Origin: Synaphobranchus kaupii
Taxonomy: Eukaryota > Chordata > Actinopteri > Anguilliformes > Synaphobranchidae
Length of the DNA stretch: 64,000 nucleotides
Assembly (NCBI GenBank): GCA_029718625.1
Contig: JAINUF010000033.1
Location: 1 to 64,000, forward strand
Direction: 5' to 3'
Positions within the stretch are counted from its first letter, which is position 1, and every line of letters begins with the position of its first letter. Shown one piece after another: positions 21,640 to 32,484 of this stretch. A program made the position numbers and the translations under genes. The notes beneath the pieces are model-generated. The model ran no database searches and was not told the origin of the DNA. It saw nothing but the letters and a program-made list of their open reading frames with translations.

Positions 21640-22331
21640 ACACTTTGCAATAATGTTAGGCTACATGAATTGACATTAACTAATGTAGCTATGTTGTTGC
21701 TAACATTAATTAATGATGTACAAATCCATTAACAAAGCATTCGATTAACTTTTCATTATTTCGTACCCTTATTGAAAGTACAAACCTTTAGCTAATGTAT
21801 TTGTTTCTGTATGCACTTATTGTATGTCGCTTTGGATAAAAGCGTCTGCTAAATGACTGTAATGTAATTTGTCAACCGGTAACTAACTAATGGTAATTAA
21901 GTTTAGCCCATGATAATGGACTTAATTTATCATTAGTTAATGCTACAATCTTAATCGAATTCCGCCTCACTACTGCTGCTGTTGTTTTGGTCAGACGTGT
22001 ATATACGTGGTCTAGCTAGCTAATAATTTTCTTAGCTAGAAAACATCATGTCAGCTTCTGAATCAACTTCGGATGAGCCACCGAGGACGAAACGTTGTTG
22101 TCAGTAGCTCGTGTTGTACTATTCAGCTAAACACAGCGCGGCGCAGACATTACGGATTGTAGCCTACTGTTAATAAACAGTTGACAAATACATTTAACTA
22201 ATGGTTTGTCATTTCAAACCATTTGTTAATGTTTGAAAATACTTCAATAATATTTGTACATCATTAATTCATATGAACAACTACATTAGTTAATGCTAAT
22301 TCATGTAACCTTATTGTAAAGTGTTACCAGA
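21640..22331. mobile_element. MITE with GGTAACACTTTRCAATAA ends
   Basis: Inverted ends at 21640-21700 and 22281-22331 (GGTAACACTTT, then TTCATGTAAC/TTACATGAA-type subterminal pairing) bound about 690 bp. It carries the 3' end of an L2 element at about 21811-21870 (GTCGCTTTGGATAAAAGCGT). The superfamily is not determinable from what I see. Confidence 0.6.
21811..21870 (+). mobile_element. L2 LINE 3' end, truncated
   Basis: TATGCACTTATTGTATGTCG followed by CTTTGGATAAAAGCGTCTGC matches the 3' terminus of the L2 at 43315-46440. Only about 60 bp remain. Confidence 0.75.
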
Positions 22332-22924
22332 TAGGCCAGTCTTTGGTAGTCAAACCAAGGGCTCTGTTCTACCCTCTATTGTCAAACTTTCCGCCTGACT
22401 GCTATTGTTCTACCAGTGATGAACAACTATTGCTGATTTTAACATACTCCTGATGTAGAGTATCGATTTCTCGTGTCTCTTTTTTCCAGCCTCACATTCA
22501 GTGTGTGCCGAACAACCTCTCTCCAGAGCCACCTTATTTCCATCATTCATATATTCATCATTCATGTCCTTGCTGTTACAGGACTGCTATAAATAAACTA
22601 AAACTTTTTGATCCACTACTACCCTTGTTATCTATTGTCCCTTTTGTGTTCAGTCACCAGCCCTGGCCTTAACAATCCTGGATAGGATTCATTCTTCCAC
22701 AATTTTTTAAAAGTAATGAATAGAGCAAATTAGACTTTTTTAATATACAATGAACAAAATTTATCTAAAAGAGAAAATAGCTTGATCCATAATGAAACCA
22801 GAATGAGTACACTGGATCATTAGCATAGCCTATCTAGCTACAAATTTTTTATGTGAAATGGCAACAAATTGGATAAATTAAATAACCTTAGTCACTACAA
22901 GCAAAATATTGGGGAAATAGGATT

Positions 22925-23876
22925 AAAGCTGCAGTAGGCAAGTTTGAAAATACAGAAGGCTAAAAGACTTCCCTTTTGCTCTCCTCCCTCCAATCTCTAT
23001 TCTAAGCCCCGCCCACCAAATTTTGCTCTGTGCACATGCAGAGACGGAGGGGTTTATTCTACAGGGAGGATATTTTGTTTGTAGATAGTTGCCCTGATTG
23101 GAGCTCTCTCGAACCAGGGCCTGAAGGTGGTCATCCAAGGCCAAACGATGGGCCAGCTGCCCGTCATCCCTGGCCCCGGGCAGCAGCTCAAGCTGGCGGC
23201 CATGCCCAGTGGAATGAGAACCTGTGTCATGAGGCCATCAGCGGCCTGTCCCGGTTGTGAAGTAGGACCCGGTGTCAGACTGCTATCTGGTGACCTCATC
23301 AGCAAATTTTCTTCCTTAGCATACAACTATGCATAAAATGTTATAGTTTATCAGAGTTTGTTTGGATCTGTCCCATAGTGTTTTAAATCACCTCTTGATA
23401 CCATGCATGCTTTTCTGGCACACCATTCAGGGTAATTACACTGTTTTGATTGGTATGTGTACAGTATATGAGCTTATTTCAAATGCCTTGGATCAAATTT
23501 TTAAAACTATTTTATGCTCATTTGCATTTCTCCACTGAATCGATATTTTGAGACGAATGGAGATGTTTAACAAAAAAGGCCAAAATCGACTCAATCGAAT
23601 TGAGAGAATGTGATTATTACATTACATTATTGGTGGGCAGTCTTTATGGGATGAGACCTACAATGATCCTGATCTAGGGCTGGAAATTAAGGAACCATTA
23701 AGATAAAGCAAATGTTGAATTTGAGTTATGTCATCAATGGACCTCTTGTAAATATGTCATACAGATCATTAGCCTGGATTTAATATCATTAAACATATCT
23801 GATGCACCCTTGTTTCCCACTCTTAATCCATATAGTTAATGTTGTATTGCCTTTTTCATTAATTGCAGCTTTAAAC
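22925..23876. mobile_element. TTAA-flanked element with AGCTGCA ends
   Basis: TTAA-AGCTGCAGTAGGC near 22925 and TGCAGCT-TTAA near 23868 form short inverted ends with TTAA on both sides, as in piggyBac/Kolobok-type insertions. The inverted match is only about 7 bp, so this is tentative. The interior is mostly AT-rich except for the GC-rich coding-like block at 23103-23235. Confidence 0.4.
23103..23235 (+). pseudogene. Captured exon fragment, possibly bptf-derived
   Basis: A GC-rich, exon-like block in AT-rich transposon DNA reads NQGLKVVIQGQTMGQLPVIP and then GPGQQLKLAAMPSG on the + strand. From memory of vertebrate BPTF (the large NURF chromatin-remodelling subunit), a Gln/Gly-rich stretch with VVIQGQT, IPGPGQQL and AAMP is very similar. 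The similarity stops abruptly after AMPSG, and a stop follows soon in the neighbouring frame. It has no start codon. I infer a gene fragment picked up by a transposon; the source gene is likely but unproven. Confidence 0.45.
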
Positions 23877-24486
23877 TAAATGCCCCATTGTGGCTTTTTA
23901 GCCAATCAAGCATGCTTCTAGCTTGCTGTCAAACACAATACTCCCTTATACAAGGTTTTTGAGTGTAGGCTACGTGAGTAATATGTAAGAAAGAATGATA
24001 CTTGAGTCAGTAATTTACATTTTTATTAAGAGACAATTCAATTCATGTAACATTATTGCAAAGTGTTAGCGACTTTTTTGTTTTCTTTTATTACAACAAT
24101 AAAGCACGTAACACGTCATAGCTAACACTAATGGCTCATAGCTGTTTCGACAATCTGAAGCCGAGCCAACACGCACCATTCACATAAAAATGAGTACATT
24201 TTAGCATATTATCACTAACTGGCAACCGAGGGAACTTCAGCTGAATAACTCTCAAACTTTCACTCAGTAGGCTAGATACCATTGCTTTTGAAATTCAGAA
24301 GGTTCCATTAATTACGAGCGACTGTTTTATTTCAGTGTGGCTTTACCTGCACGCTGCTCTTTCTGTTTTTTTCCCCTTCGTCTTGTAAGCGCATGCGCAC
24401 TTGCGAACTTCCTGTAATCACGAATGAGGCCGATCACGATTGAGGCCGATCACGAATGAGGCCAGGTCTGCGAGTCTGCAGATGGA

Positions 24487-24766
24487 CCCTTCTCAGATTG
24501 GGGGCTCTTCTAAATGTACAGAGAGGGGGGTCAGGGAATATGTTGGACAAGGCATCATCACATTGGATCAGGCTCCAATTCTTTTTAATTATGTTGCCGA
24601 CAGCGAGGGCCTTAGTGCTGTATGTGGTGGAGAAAAACACCCTATCGGATTTCTCTTTCTGCATCTTTCTTGTTAAGAGAGAGTCGCGTTCTACAGTAGC
24701 GGCTTTAGATAGAGCTGTTTTAAGAGTATTATGTGTATAGCCACGTTCTCTGAAGCGATCATACAT
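24487..24766 (-). pseudogene. Penelope-like element 1, RT-to-endonuclease linker part
   Basis: The minus translation gives the RERGY start and the helical linker typical between RT and GIY-YIG (TALSKAATVERDSLL, ALAVGNIIKKNW, then FPDPPLCTFRRAPNL). It stops being Penelope-like at PNL, where the 3.2-kb insert begins. The same frame resumes at 21300. The upstream RT domain is missing: the copy is cut at 24769, exactly where the oppositely oriented copy 2 starts. Confidence 0.75.
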
Positions 24767-25204
24767 CGCTGGCTAAACATCTTAAAAACGCTCACCAAAG
24801 TGCCTCAGTTATATTTACAGCTATCGGCATTGACATGGTCCCCCCCCACCTCTAGGGGAGGAGATAGACAGAAGAAATTAAACCAAAAAGAGAGCCGCTG
24901 GATCGATAGGCTACAGGCCACCTCACCCCCAGGTCTAAATGACTCCATAGACTTGGTGTCATTTCTATAGGTTAAGTAGGTTACTTTATTACTTTGTCCA
25001 TTGTTCATTGCTCATTTCCTGATATTTTCTTTATTTTATTTTTACATTATATTTTTATATTATATTGGTTATATTATATTGTTTATATATTATATTATTT
25101 TCTGTTTAACATCAATCTAGTATGTTTGACTTATTGATTTGATCTGACTTGTTTTCTTATGTTGCTACAGTATTTATTTTTTCCTTTTAGTTTTTTGAGT
25201 TGTT

Positions 25205-25206
<2 letters not shown>

Positions 25207-25259
<53 letters not shown>
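25207..25259 (+). repeat. (TA)n microsatellite, right arm
   Basis: About 26 TA units in the Penelope 3' UTR; the mirror of 20492-20529 but longer. Confidence 0.95.
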
Positions 25260-25260
<1 letters not shown>

Positions 25261-25404
25261 CCTACATTATGTATTAGTTTGATGCATTATTTTGTAAGTA
25301 ATATTGTTTATTCATTTGACATAATGATCTATATAACGATCTATTTAATAGATTGTATCTCGACTGACCCCTTCTGGCTATGTTATATATTGTTCCATTC
25401 TTTC

Positions 25405-25445
25405 AGCACCAGCTGATGAAGTCCCTATGTAGGCCGAAACATGTT
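25405..25445 (+). ncRNA. Hammerhead-ribozyme-like motif in the Penelope 3' region (right arm)
   Basis: CTGATGA (25413-25419) and GAAAC (25436-25440) have the same spacing as in the left arm. The two copies are identical over this core, and stem II is again imperfect. Confidence 0.4.
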
Positions 25446-26457
25446 GGTTTTTTAATATTCTAAATAATGTGAGCCATTCAATAAAGGCTTTTTAATTTTG
25501 TAGAGCTGCCTTGGACTACAAAACTTCTTCTAATTATCAAAATAGCTAGTTGCAGCCCTAGTTCTATGGGAACATTTGATCTTCAAGGCAATTATAAAAC
25601 AAATGATCTTTTTTGTTAGATTTTTAATGTAAACTATAAATGTATGTCTATTTAACGTTTACAGTGATTCCAGCATAGGACTATATGGACATTAGTCTGT
25701 TGAGACTGAAAATATTTCCCTATATTTTACATGGAGTATTAGATTTTGAAAGGTAGGTCGGTAAAATTCATGTACGCGTTCATGCACGCGTCCATGTACG
25801 CGGCCATGTACGCGTCCATGTACGCGGCCATGTACGCGGGATGCTGCGCATGTGTTTCGTTATTTTTGACACTGTTGGACCGTCTCATAAATACGATTAG
25901 TGGTGCGCAACAGTCATTACACGTGAACGCGTGACCGTTATAAGTCCATGTACGCGGCCATGTACGCGGCCATGTACGCGGGATGCTGCGCATGTGTTTC
26001 GTTATTTTTGACACTGTTGGACCGTCTCATAAATACAATTAGTGGTGCGCAACAGTCATTACACGTGAACGCGTGACAAAATTTCTCTAACAGTGACAGA
26101 CGAACGTGTACACGCTTTGAGTGCAGTACGCATCATCTTGTCACGCGTGAAATACAATGCGCACGTAACAACGGACACACGCACGCACGCGTACCAAAAT
26201 TTACCAAGTTAATCACGCAGGCACACACGCGTTGCTGCGCATGTGTTTCGTTATTTTTGACACTGTTGGACCGTCTCATAAATACGATTAGTGGTGCGCA
26301 ACAGTCATTACGCGTGAACGTACGCGTGCACGCGTGACCGTTATAAGTCAATGGGGAAATTACATGACACGTCAGGCGCTGCTGTGCTGCACATGCATCA
26401 AAGCAGGCGTTGCTGCGCATGTGTTTCGTTATTTTTGACATCAATGGGTCTTCATAC

Positions 26458-26555
26458 ACACAGGTGGACGCACGCACACACGCGCGCACACACACGCACA
26501 CGCACACATGTACGCACAGACACGCATGTACACACATGTACGCACAGACACGCAT

Positions 26556-26596
<41 letters not shown>

Positions 26597-26678
26597 CACA
26601 TACTGACATACAAACACACCCACACGGACACGCACGCGCATACGCTCCCGTATGCACACAGGTGTACGCACACACACA

Positions 26679-26715
<37 letters not shown>
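26458..26715 (+). repeat. CA-rich microsatellite, right of the palindrome
   Basis: ACAC/ACGC sequence with several pure (CA)n runs, in the same strand orientation as 18967-19150. Confidence 0.9.
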
Positions 26716-26716
<1 letters not shown>

Positions 26717-28500
26717 GTGGGCATCCCTGGTCATAGTGAATCTTAAGCCGAAAGCAGACAGCATGCGTGCGATGTCGCGCGACAGTGCAACACCAACTGG
26801 ATGCGATCGTGTCGTGTGACAAAGGACAGAACCGGTGCTGGGAGGAAAAGCCCTGCGCCCAAACATCAATCTTTTTTTATGGTGAACATTTTATGTTTAT
26901 TAACAGACAATATAAAAAAATTATTACATGAATTTCCCCACCACCCAAGCATTTTTTCACCTGCCCAAATGTGTTAAAATTCGCTCTTTTTTACACATTT
27001 TGTGGATATGAACACATATTGTGTTGGTACAGTTTTATTATTTATTATAGTATTATTATCATTTTTATTATATAATATATGAATATGAATGATGTATATG
27101 GAGACAATTGGCCAAATTGTGGCGCTAAAGGAGCACTGAACATTTTATAAAAAATCATAAACGATTAATTAAAATCGTTTGTGCTACAGGTGTGAAACTG
27201 TGAGGTTATAGTCCCTAGCGTGCATGTGTTACACTGAATGAATGGGTAAGCCAATTCCATTTATCTCATCTTTTTTTATGAGTAAATAGTGAAAGCGGCT
27301 CAAATGGCTTTTTTAATTGCATTTTTTCCTATTTGCTTACTGGCCCGTAAATATTGAAAGCTGTGTGAATGGCATTTTATTTTTACTGTTTGCGTCACTG
27401 GCCTGTAGCCCACCAGTAATTGCATAGCTATTCCCTTCGACCTACTTAACCCCTTTGCACAGATGCCTAGTGATAATGACGCCGGCGTCATCATTTTGCG
27501 CAACTGAGACATTCGTTGCTCCTGCAGCCAAACTATTAGTGGAAATCACAAACACTGTGTTTTAAATTTATTGGTAGACGGTTTGTGACAACTCTGCTGA
27601 ATAGAGAGTTTCTAAGTGTCACTATTTTCCCGTAGCAAGTCCATTTAACAAGCACCCCCCCACCCAGTCTATACCTACCCATGTGTGACATAGTGGACAA
27701 TAGCATCTATGTGTGAGTTCATAAATATATTTATTCATCATATAAAATAGAGAATTCTGTCATAGCAACAAGATAAACCCAACAATAGCCTGATCGTATG
27801 CCAAAAACACCCCACTCACTCAAATGCAAAATAAACATGTGAAATTATTGTCTCATTGTACCACATATTCTACAATGAATATCTGCTACTAAATATGAAA
27901 TAAATATTTAATCCTACCATTGGTTTTACAGATAGAGATGTTCCTTTCAAAATTCAGTGGTTATTTATTGTCTGGTACAATCCGTTTGAGAAATATGCAA
28001 CACTTTATACCGCTATTACACTATCTGAAACGTCGACGCGTAATTCCCCCATGCCCTGCAAGCCCGTCTCATTCATTACAGTTAATTCTGGTTTAATTGT
28101 CGGCTCTTTTATCCAATAGTACATTATAACCTTAGCAGCGGTATATGCAACGTCTTATTTTGTGCTTTGAAAAATTAATTGCAGACCAGCATAACGGCAG
28201 TTTTAGTTTTAACGGTCTGGTATTACGCAAGCTCTATAGAAAACGCATTAGGGAGGGGAGTTTCCCTTTTCCGATATGTAAGTATTTTTGCGTCTAAAAT
28301 GTTGTTGGTATCACTGGCTACATATGTACGTTCTTCCACCCGTTCTTCCATATATATATATTTTTTTATTCTCACCACCCCCCCCCCCCCCCCCCCCTCT
28401 TGGGAGGTCAACTTTATTTTTATTTATGATTTGCAAAATTATGTCATGAAGCCTCTCAGAGGAAAGGGTTTAACAAACAAACAAAAAAACAAATAGTTTT
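26716..28500. other. No recognisable gene; poly-C tract near 28378
   Basis: AT-rich sequence without coding or transposon-border signals. A poly-C run of about 19 lies at 28378-28397, after a short (TA)n at 28350-28361. Confidence 0.4.
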
Positions 28501-28509
28501 CATTACAAA

Positions 28510-29720
28510 TAGTGAAGTCACCCCCCTACCTTAATCCCCCACAAAGAAAAACACCACCCTCACCCCAATGTGTTACCCCTACCATGACAGATAGACGGAC
28601 TGACAGACAGACAGACAGACCGGATAGGCAGAGAGACAGACAAACCAATCCGGTAGATAGACAGGGAGACGGGTAGACAGACAGATGGCTAGACAGAGGA
28701 GGTAAGAGTGGACAAATGAGCTGAGTATATTGGGCCAGAAAAAAGTGAAGTACTGAAACTATTAATAATATGAATTGTGAATATGTATGCATCAGGTTAG
28801 ACTATGTTTATAAGTGTGTAATGTGTATGAGAGAGAGAGAGTGAGAAAGAAGAGGAGAAGGGGGGAAAAGGGGAGGGGGGTTGGCTAACCGGTTTATTTT
28901 GGATGGATTATAAATTTTGATTATTGATGAATGGTTCCTAGTTGTCTCTGAATTGTGACATTTGGTTGTGGCTGGAAGTTGATATTTTTTCTAATGATAT
29001 GTATTCTGAGAGAAGGTTCAACCATTGCATAGTATTTGCAGTATTTCTTGCTTTCCAATGTAATAGGATAGTTTTCTTGGCAACAGTTAGGGCAATGAGC
29101 AAGGACCTGGTGTTCTGGGTTGTTAAATTGATTGTGGATATGTCTCCAAGTAGGCAGAGAGAAGGAGATAGTGGAATGCTGCGACCCAAAAAACGGGATA
29201 ATGTTTTACTGACTGTGTGCCAAAAGTGTTGGATGGGTGGGCATAGTCAAGTAGTGTTCTGAAGTGTGTGATTTTGTTCACAGTGTTCTGAAGTGTGTGA
29301 TTTTGCTTAATGATAGTGGCGATTTGCTCCTGGCTGAATTCGAGGCTCTCTCTTAAACTTTTGAACTCTTTATGGAGCACTTCAATGAGTGATAATCTGG
29401 CATCGAATGAGGATAGACGGGAGTTTATGGAGCATAGTAAGTCACTAACCTCTGTGTTGTAACTGTGTCTGTTGATGAATTACGGAGGCGTTTGGATTTC
29501 GGCGTGTCCGGCATATTGCAAAGTTGATAGAATTAGAAGCACTCGTTGAAATAAATTCCAGATCGCCCAGGTCGTTGTGGAGGCAAAAATTATATTTCAG
29601 CAGGGAATTGGAGTAAAAAGTGGAAAGTTTGTTGTTGTTTTTTGTTCAGCAGCAGGGCGCCACCATCTTGTTTCGTCTCTCACTTCCCTCTTTCGTCTCT
29701 CACTTCCCTCCATCCATATC
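28510..29720 (-). pseudogene. Internally deleted L1-type LINE
   Basis: On the minus strand, a 5' UTR-like region precedes an ORF1 start (ATG at about 29513, reading MPDTPKSKRLRNSS). Next comes a coiled-coil-like stretch (LHKEFKSLRESLEFSQEQIA). The sequence then jumps straight to the C-terminal end of ORF2 (GDISTINLTTQNTRSLLIAL, then AKKTILLHWKARNT) and a 3' UTR with GACAGACA repeats (28590-28690). The endonuclease and RT are missing. The joined part is also frame-broken. Both ends look present, so this is an internal-deletion derivative rather than the usual 5' truncation. Confidence 0.7.
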
Positions 29721-30814
29721 TACTGCATATCTGGCAGCAGTGTTGGTTGTTTGAGGCACTGTCTTTCCAATATGATTGATAGGCCTATTGTTATTTTCGC
29801 ATTTTGAGTGCATTTCACATACTGTAGTACAATCGTTAATTTTATTTTTGATGTAGGCTACCGATTTTCATTGAAGATAGAACATTTGGCAGCATTTTGC
29901 AGATGGTGGAATACTATTTTATTTTATTATCGTACAAAATATAGGCTATGGTGTATATACTTGTCACTTAGGGCATGGCAAATGCTCATTCCAATTTACT
30001 GTGCGCTGATATGTGGTAGATTAATGTAAAAAATTTTCTTGGAGTCATTATGAATCTGCGCCAAGGGGTTAATCAAAAAAGGCATTTTAGATGGGAATCT
30101 ATAAATAGGAATATGTATTGTTTATCCGTTCAGTCTGATCGTTCACACTGATACCACTATGTTACTTGTTGAATTCAGTCACCGTTAAGCAGACGTATTG
30201 CCAACTTTGGCATGCTCACTCCCCTTTTTCAAGTAATTAGTTACCCCAAAATAAATGAACAGCCTGTAAACAGGGTGAGTAACATACTCTCCTGTCATTA
30301 AAAAAATACACTGATTATTCAAATAAAAATAATAATCCTTTGAACCAATCTTGGCCGACAATAGGAAGATGGCGTGCACTTCTCCTGTCTCCTGTTTCAT
30401 GTAATTTTACATTGCAAAAAGCCTTGAACATCATGGAAAAGCGCAGTATAAATAACATTATTATTATATTATTATTATAATAAAATAATTATTATTATTA
30501 TTATTGGCCAGAAAAATAATTATTATTGGTACAGAAAATAATACTACGACTAGAGAATAATTGCACCAGTGGTATTTATTTGGCGACTGAATTGCTTTGT
30601 TATCTAAGGAAAAAGACATGGAAACAGGTTGTTCGATTTCGTTCCTCCGACCATTAGGGTCGTGAACACGAATTAACCTTCTAGGTGCCAAATGCATCGA
30701 GACTTTTATACCAACATTTGTCATGGACATGACCTCCACGCTTTGACATAATTCCTCCCTATAAAGGGAGGCACATCAATGCGGAAGTCCTCTTCTTTTT
30801 CTTGCCGATGCTGG
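29721..30814. other. No gene; (ATT)n near 30455-30515
   Basis: AT-rich stretch with an ATT microsatellite, preceded at about 30415-30450 by a short LINE/SINE-tail-like sequence (GAAAAGCGCAGTATAAATAA). Nothing else is recognised. Confidence 0.5.
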
Positions 30815-31297
30815 GGCTGCATTCGGATCCGAAATTTATGCTTTCTTCCTGTCGTTCCCTTCCCTTGCTACAAGGGGGGAATCCCGAAAATACCAGGATG
30901 AAATATGGCAGTCACACCAAGTGTGATTCGGATCCAATTTAAGAAAGGGGAGGGAGTAATTATATTCCCTCGCTCCCTTGTTTATCCTCCCTTCCACCAA
31001 GGGTATAAAATGCAAGCTTCGAGCAAAAAGGGAATCCCACAATGCAATGCTCCACATGGAAAAAGTGGGCGGTCACCACAGAACTATGTGGCAGTCACAT
31101 TTCAACTCTATGGTGTTGCACTTCCGAAATGTTGGGAGGGCGGTTCGGTTCCGTTTTTGCTTGTTTCTCGTCAATCCTCCCTTGCAGAGCACCTTTTAAG
31201 TTTGCTTGCTGCACGTAGCAAATTGCGTCACAAGATAGCTCCCTCGAGGGAAGTGAGCAAGGGAAGGGAGTGTGTTAAATTGGATTTGAATGCAGCC
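30815..31297. mobile_element. MITE copy 2, same family as 376-861
   Basis: The 483-bp element is highly similar over its whole length to 376-861, with ends GGCTGCATTCGG and complement. The flanking triplets are TGG and TAG, so any 3-bp target duplication has since changed. No coding capacity. Confidence 0.8.
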
Positions 31298-31364
31298 TAG
31301 GTCCCAATCCAGTTTTTTCTCCACCCTCGTAAACTTCAATTGCAAACTTCACTTGGGAGGATGT

Positions 31365-32484
31365 GACGCACATACCAATAAAACAGGAGTATACACTTGC
31401 GTTTAGCGAGTGGGAGGATGTGACGCACATACCAATAAAACAGGAGTATACACTTGCGTTTAGCGAGTGGGAGGATGTGCCGCACATACCAATAAAACAG
31501 GAGTACACACTTGCGTTTAGCGAGTGGGAGGATGTGACGCACATACCAATAAAACAGGAGTATACACTTGCGTTTAGCGAGTGGGAGGATGTGACGCACA
31601 TACCAATAAAACGGGTATACACTTGCGTTTAGCGAGTGGGAGGATGTGACGCACATACCAATAAAACAGGAGTATACACTTGCGTTTAGCGAGTGGGAGG
31701 ATGTGACGCACATACCAGTAAAACAGGAGTATACACTTGCGTTTAGCGAGTGGGAGGATGTGACGCACATACCAATAAAACAGGAGTATACACTTGCGTT
31801 TAGCGAGTGGGAGGATGTGACGCACATACCAATAAAACAGGAGTATACACTTGCGTTTAGCGAGTGGGAGGATGTGACGCACATACCAATAAAACAGGAG
31901 TATACACTTGCGTTTAGCGAGTGGGAGGATGTGACGCACATACCAATAAAACAGGAGTATACACTTGCGGTTAGGGAGTGGGAGGATGTGACGCACATAC
32001 CAATAAAACAGGAGTATACACTTGCGTTTAGCGAGTGGGAGGATGTGACGCACATACCAGTAAAACAGGAGTATACACTTGCGTTTAGCGAGTGGGAGGA
32101 TGTGACGCACATACCAATAAAACAGGAGTATACACTTGCGTTTAGCGAGTGGGAGGATGTGACGCACATACCAATAAAACAGGAGTATACACTTGCGTTT
32201 AGCGAGTGGGAGGATGTGACGCACATACCAATAAAACAGGAGTATACACTTGCGTTTAGCGAGTGGGAGGATGTGACGCACATACCAATAAAACAGGAGT
32301 ATACACTTGCGTTTAGCGAGTGGGAGGATGTGACGCACATACCAGTAAAACAGGAGTATACACTTGCGTTTAGCGAGTGGGAGGATGTGACGCACATACC
32401 AATAAAACAGGAGTATACACTTGCGTTTAGCGAGTGGGAGGATGTGACGCACATACCAATAAAACAGGAGTATACACTTGCGTT
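31365..32484 (+). repeat. 57-bp minisatellite, about 20 near-identical units
   Basis: The unit is TGGGAGGATGTGACGCACAT + ACCAATAAAACAGGAGTATA + CACTTGCGTTTAGCGAG. Nearly all units are identical; rare variants include CCGCAC, CCAGTAAAAC and GGTTAGGG. Because 57 is a multiple of three, several frames on both strands stay open for 300 codons or more; none has a plausible start or homology. The array begins in the subterminal part of the surrounding TIR element. Confidence 0.95.

Larger units (their letters stand above)
21301..24486. mobile_element. 3.2-kb inverted-repeat element inserted in Penelope copy 1
   Basis: The ends, TCCATCTGCAGACYCGCAGA and complement, continue as inverted repeats of about 360-430 bp on each side (21301-21660 and 24059-24486) with CCTCATTCGTGATCGGCC reiterated. 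It splits the Penelope frame at a P-N-L codon triplet. CCCAATCT is found at both junctions (minus strand) and may be an 8-bp target duplication, although the outermost 8 bp of the insert then do not pair. The interior holds a GGTAACACTTT MITE and a TTAA-type element. No transposase is visible. Confidence 0.6.
24770..25530 (+). pseudogene. Penelope-like element 2, C-terminal end and 3' UTR
   Basis: Plus-strand sequence from 24770 encodes only the extreme C-terminus (KESRWIDRLQATSPPGLND, stop at 24970) followed by the 3' UTR ending in the CTTTTTAATTTTGTAGAGCT region. It mirrors 20200-20979. It is 5'-truncated and head-to-head with copy 1. Confidence 0.8.
19151..26457. repeat. 7.3-kb palindromic structure (arms about 1.8 and 1.7 kb)
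   Basis: Left arm 19151-20979 and right arm 24770-26457 are inverted repeats; the outer ends are TATGAAGACCCATTG and its complement. The arms share the CGCGT-rich tandem repeats, Penelope-like 3' parts, (TA)n runs and 3' UTRs. The left arm has extra repeat units. CACACAG lies directly outside both ends (before 19151 and after 26457). That could be a target duplication, but it lies in CA-rich sequence. The spacer is 20980-24769. Confidence 0.85.
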
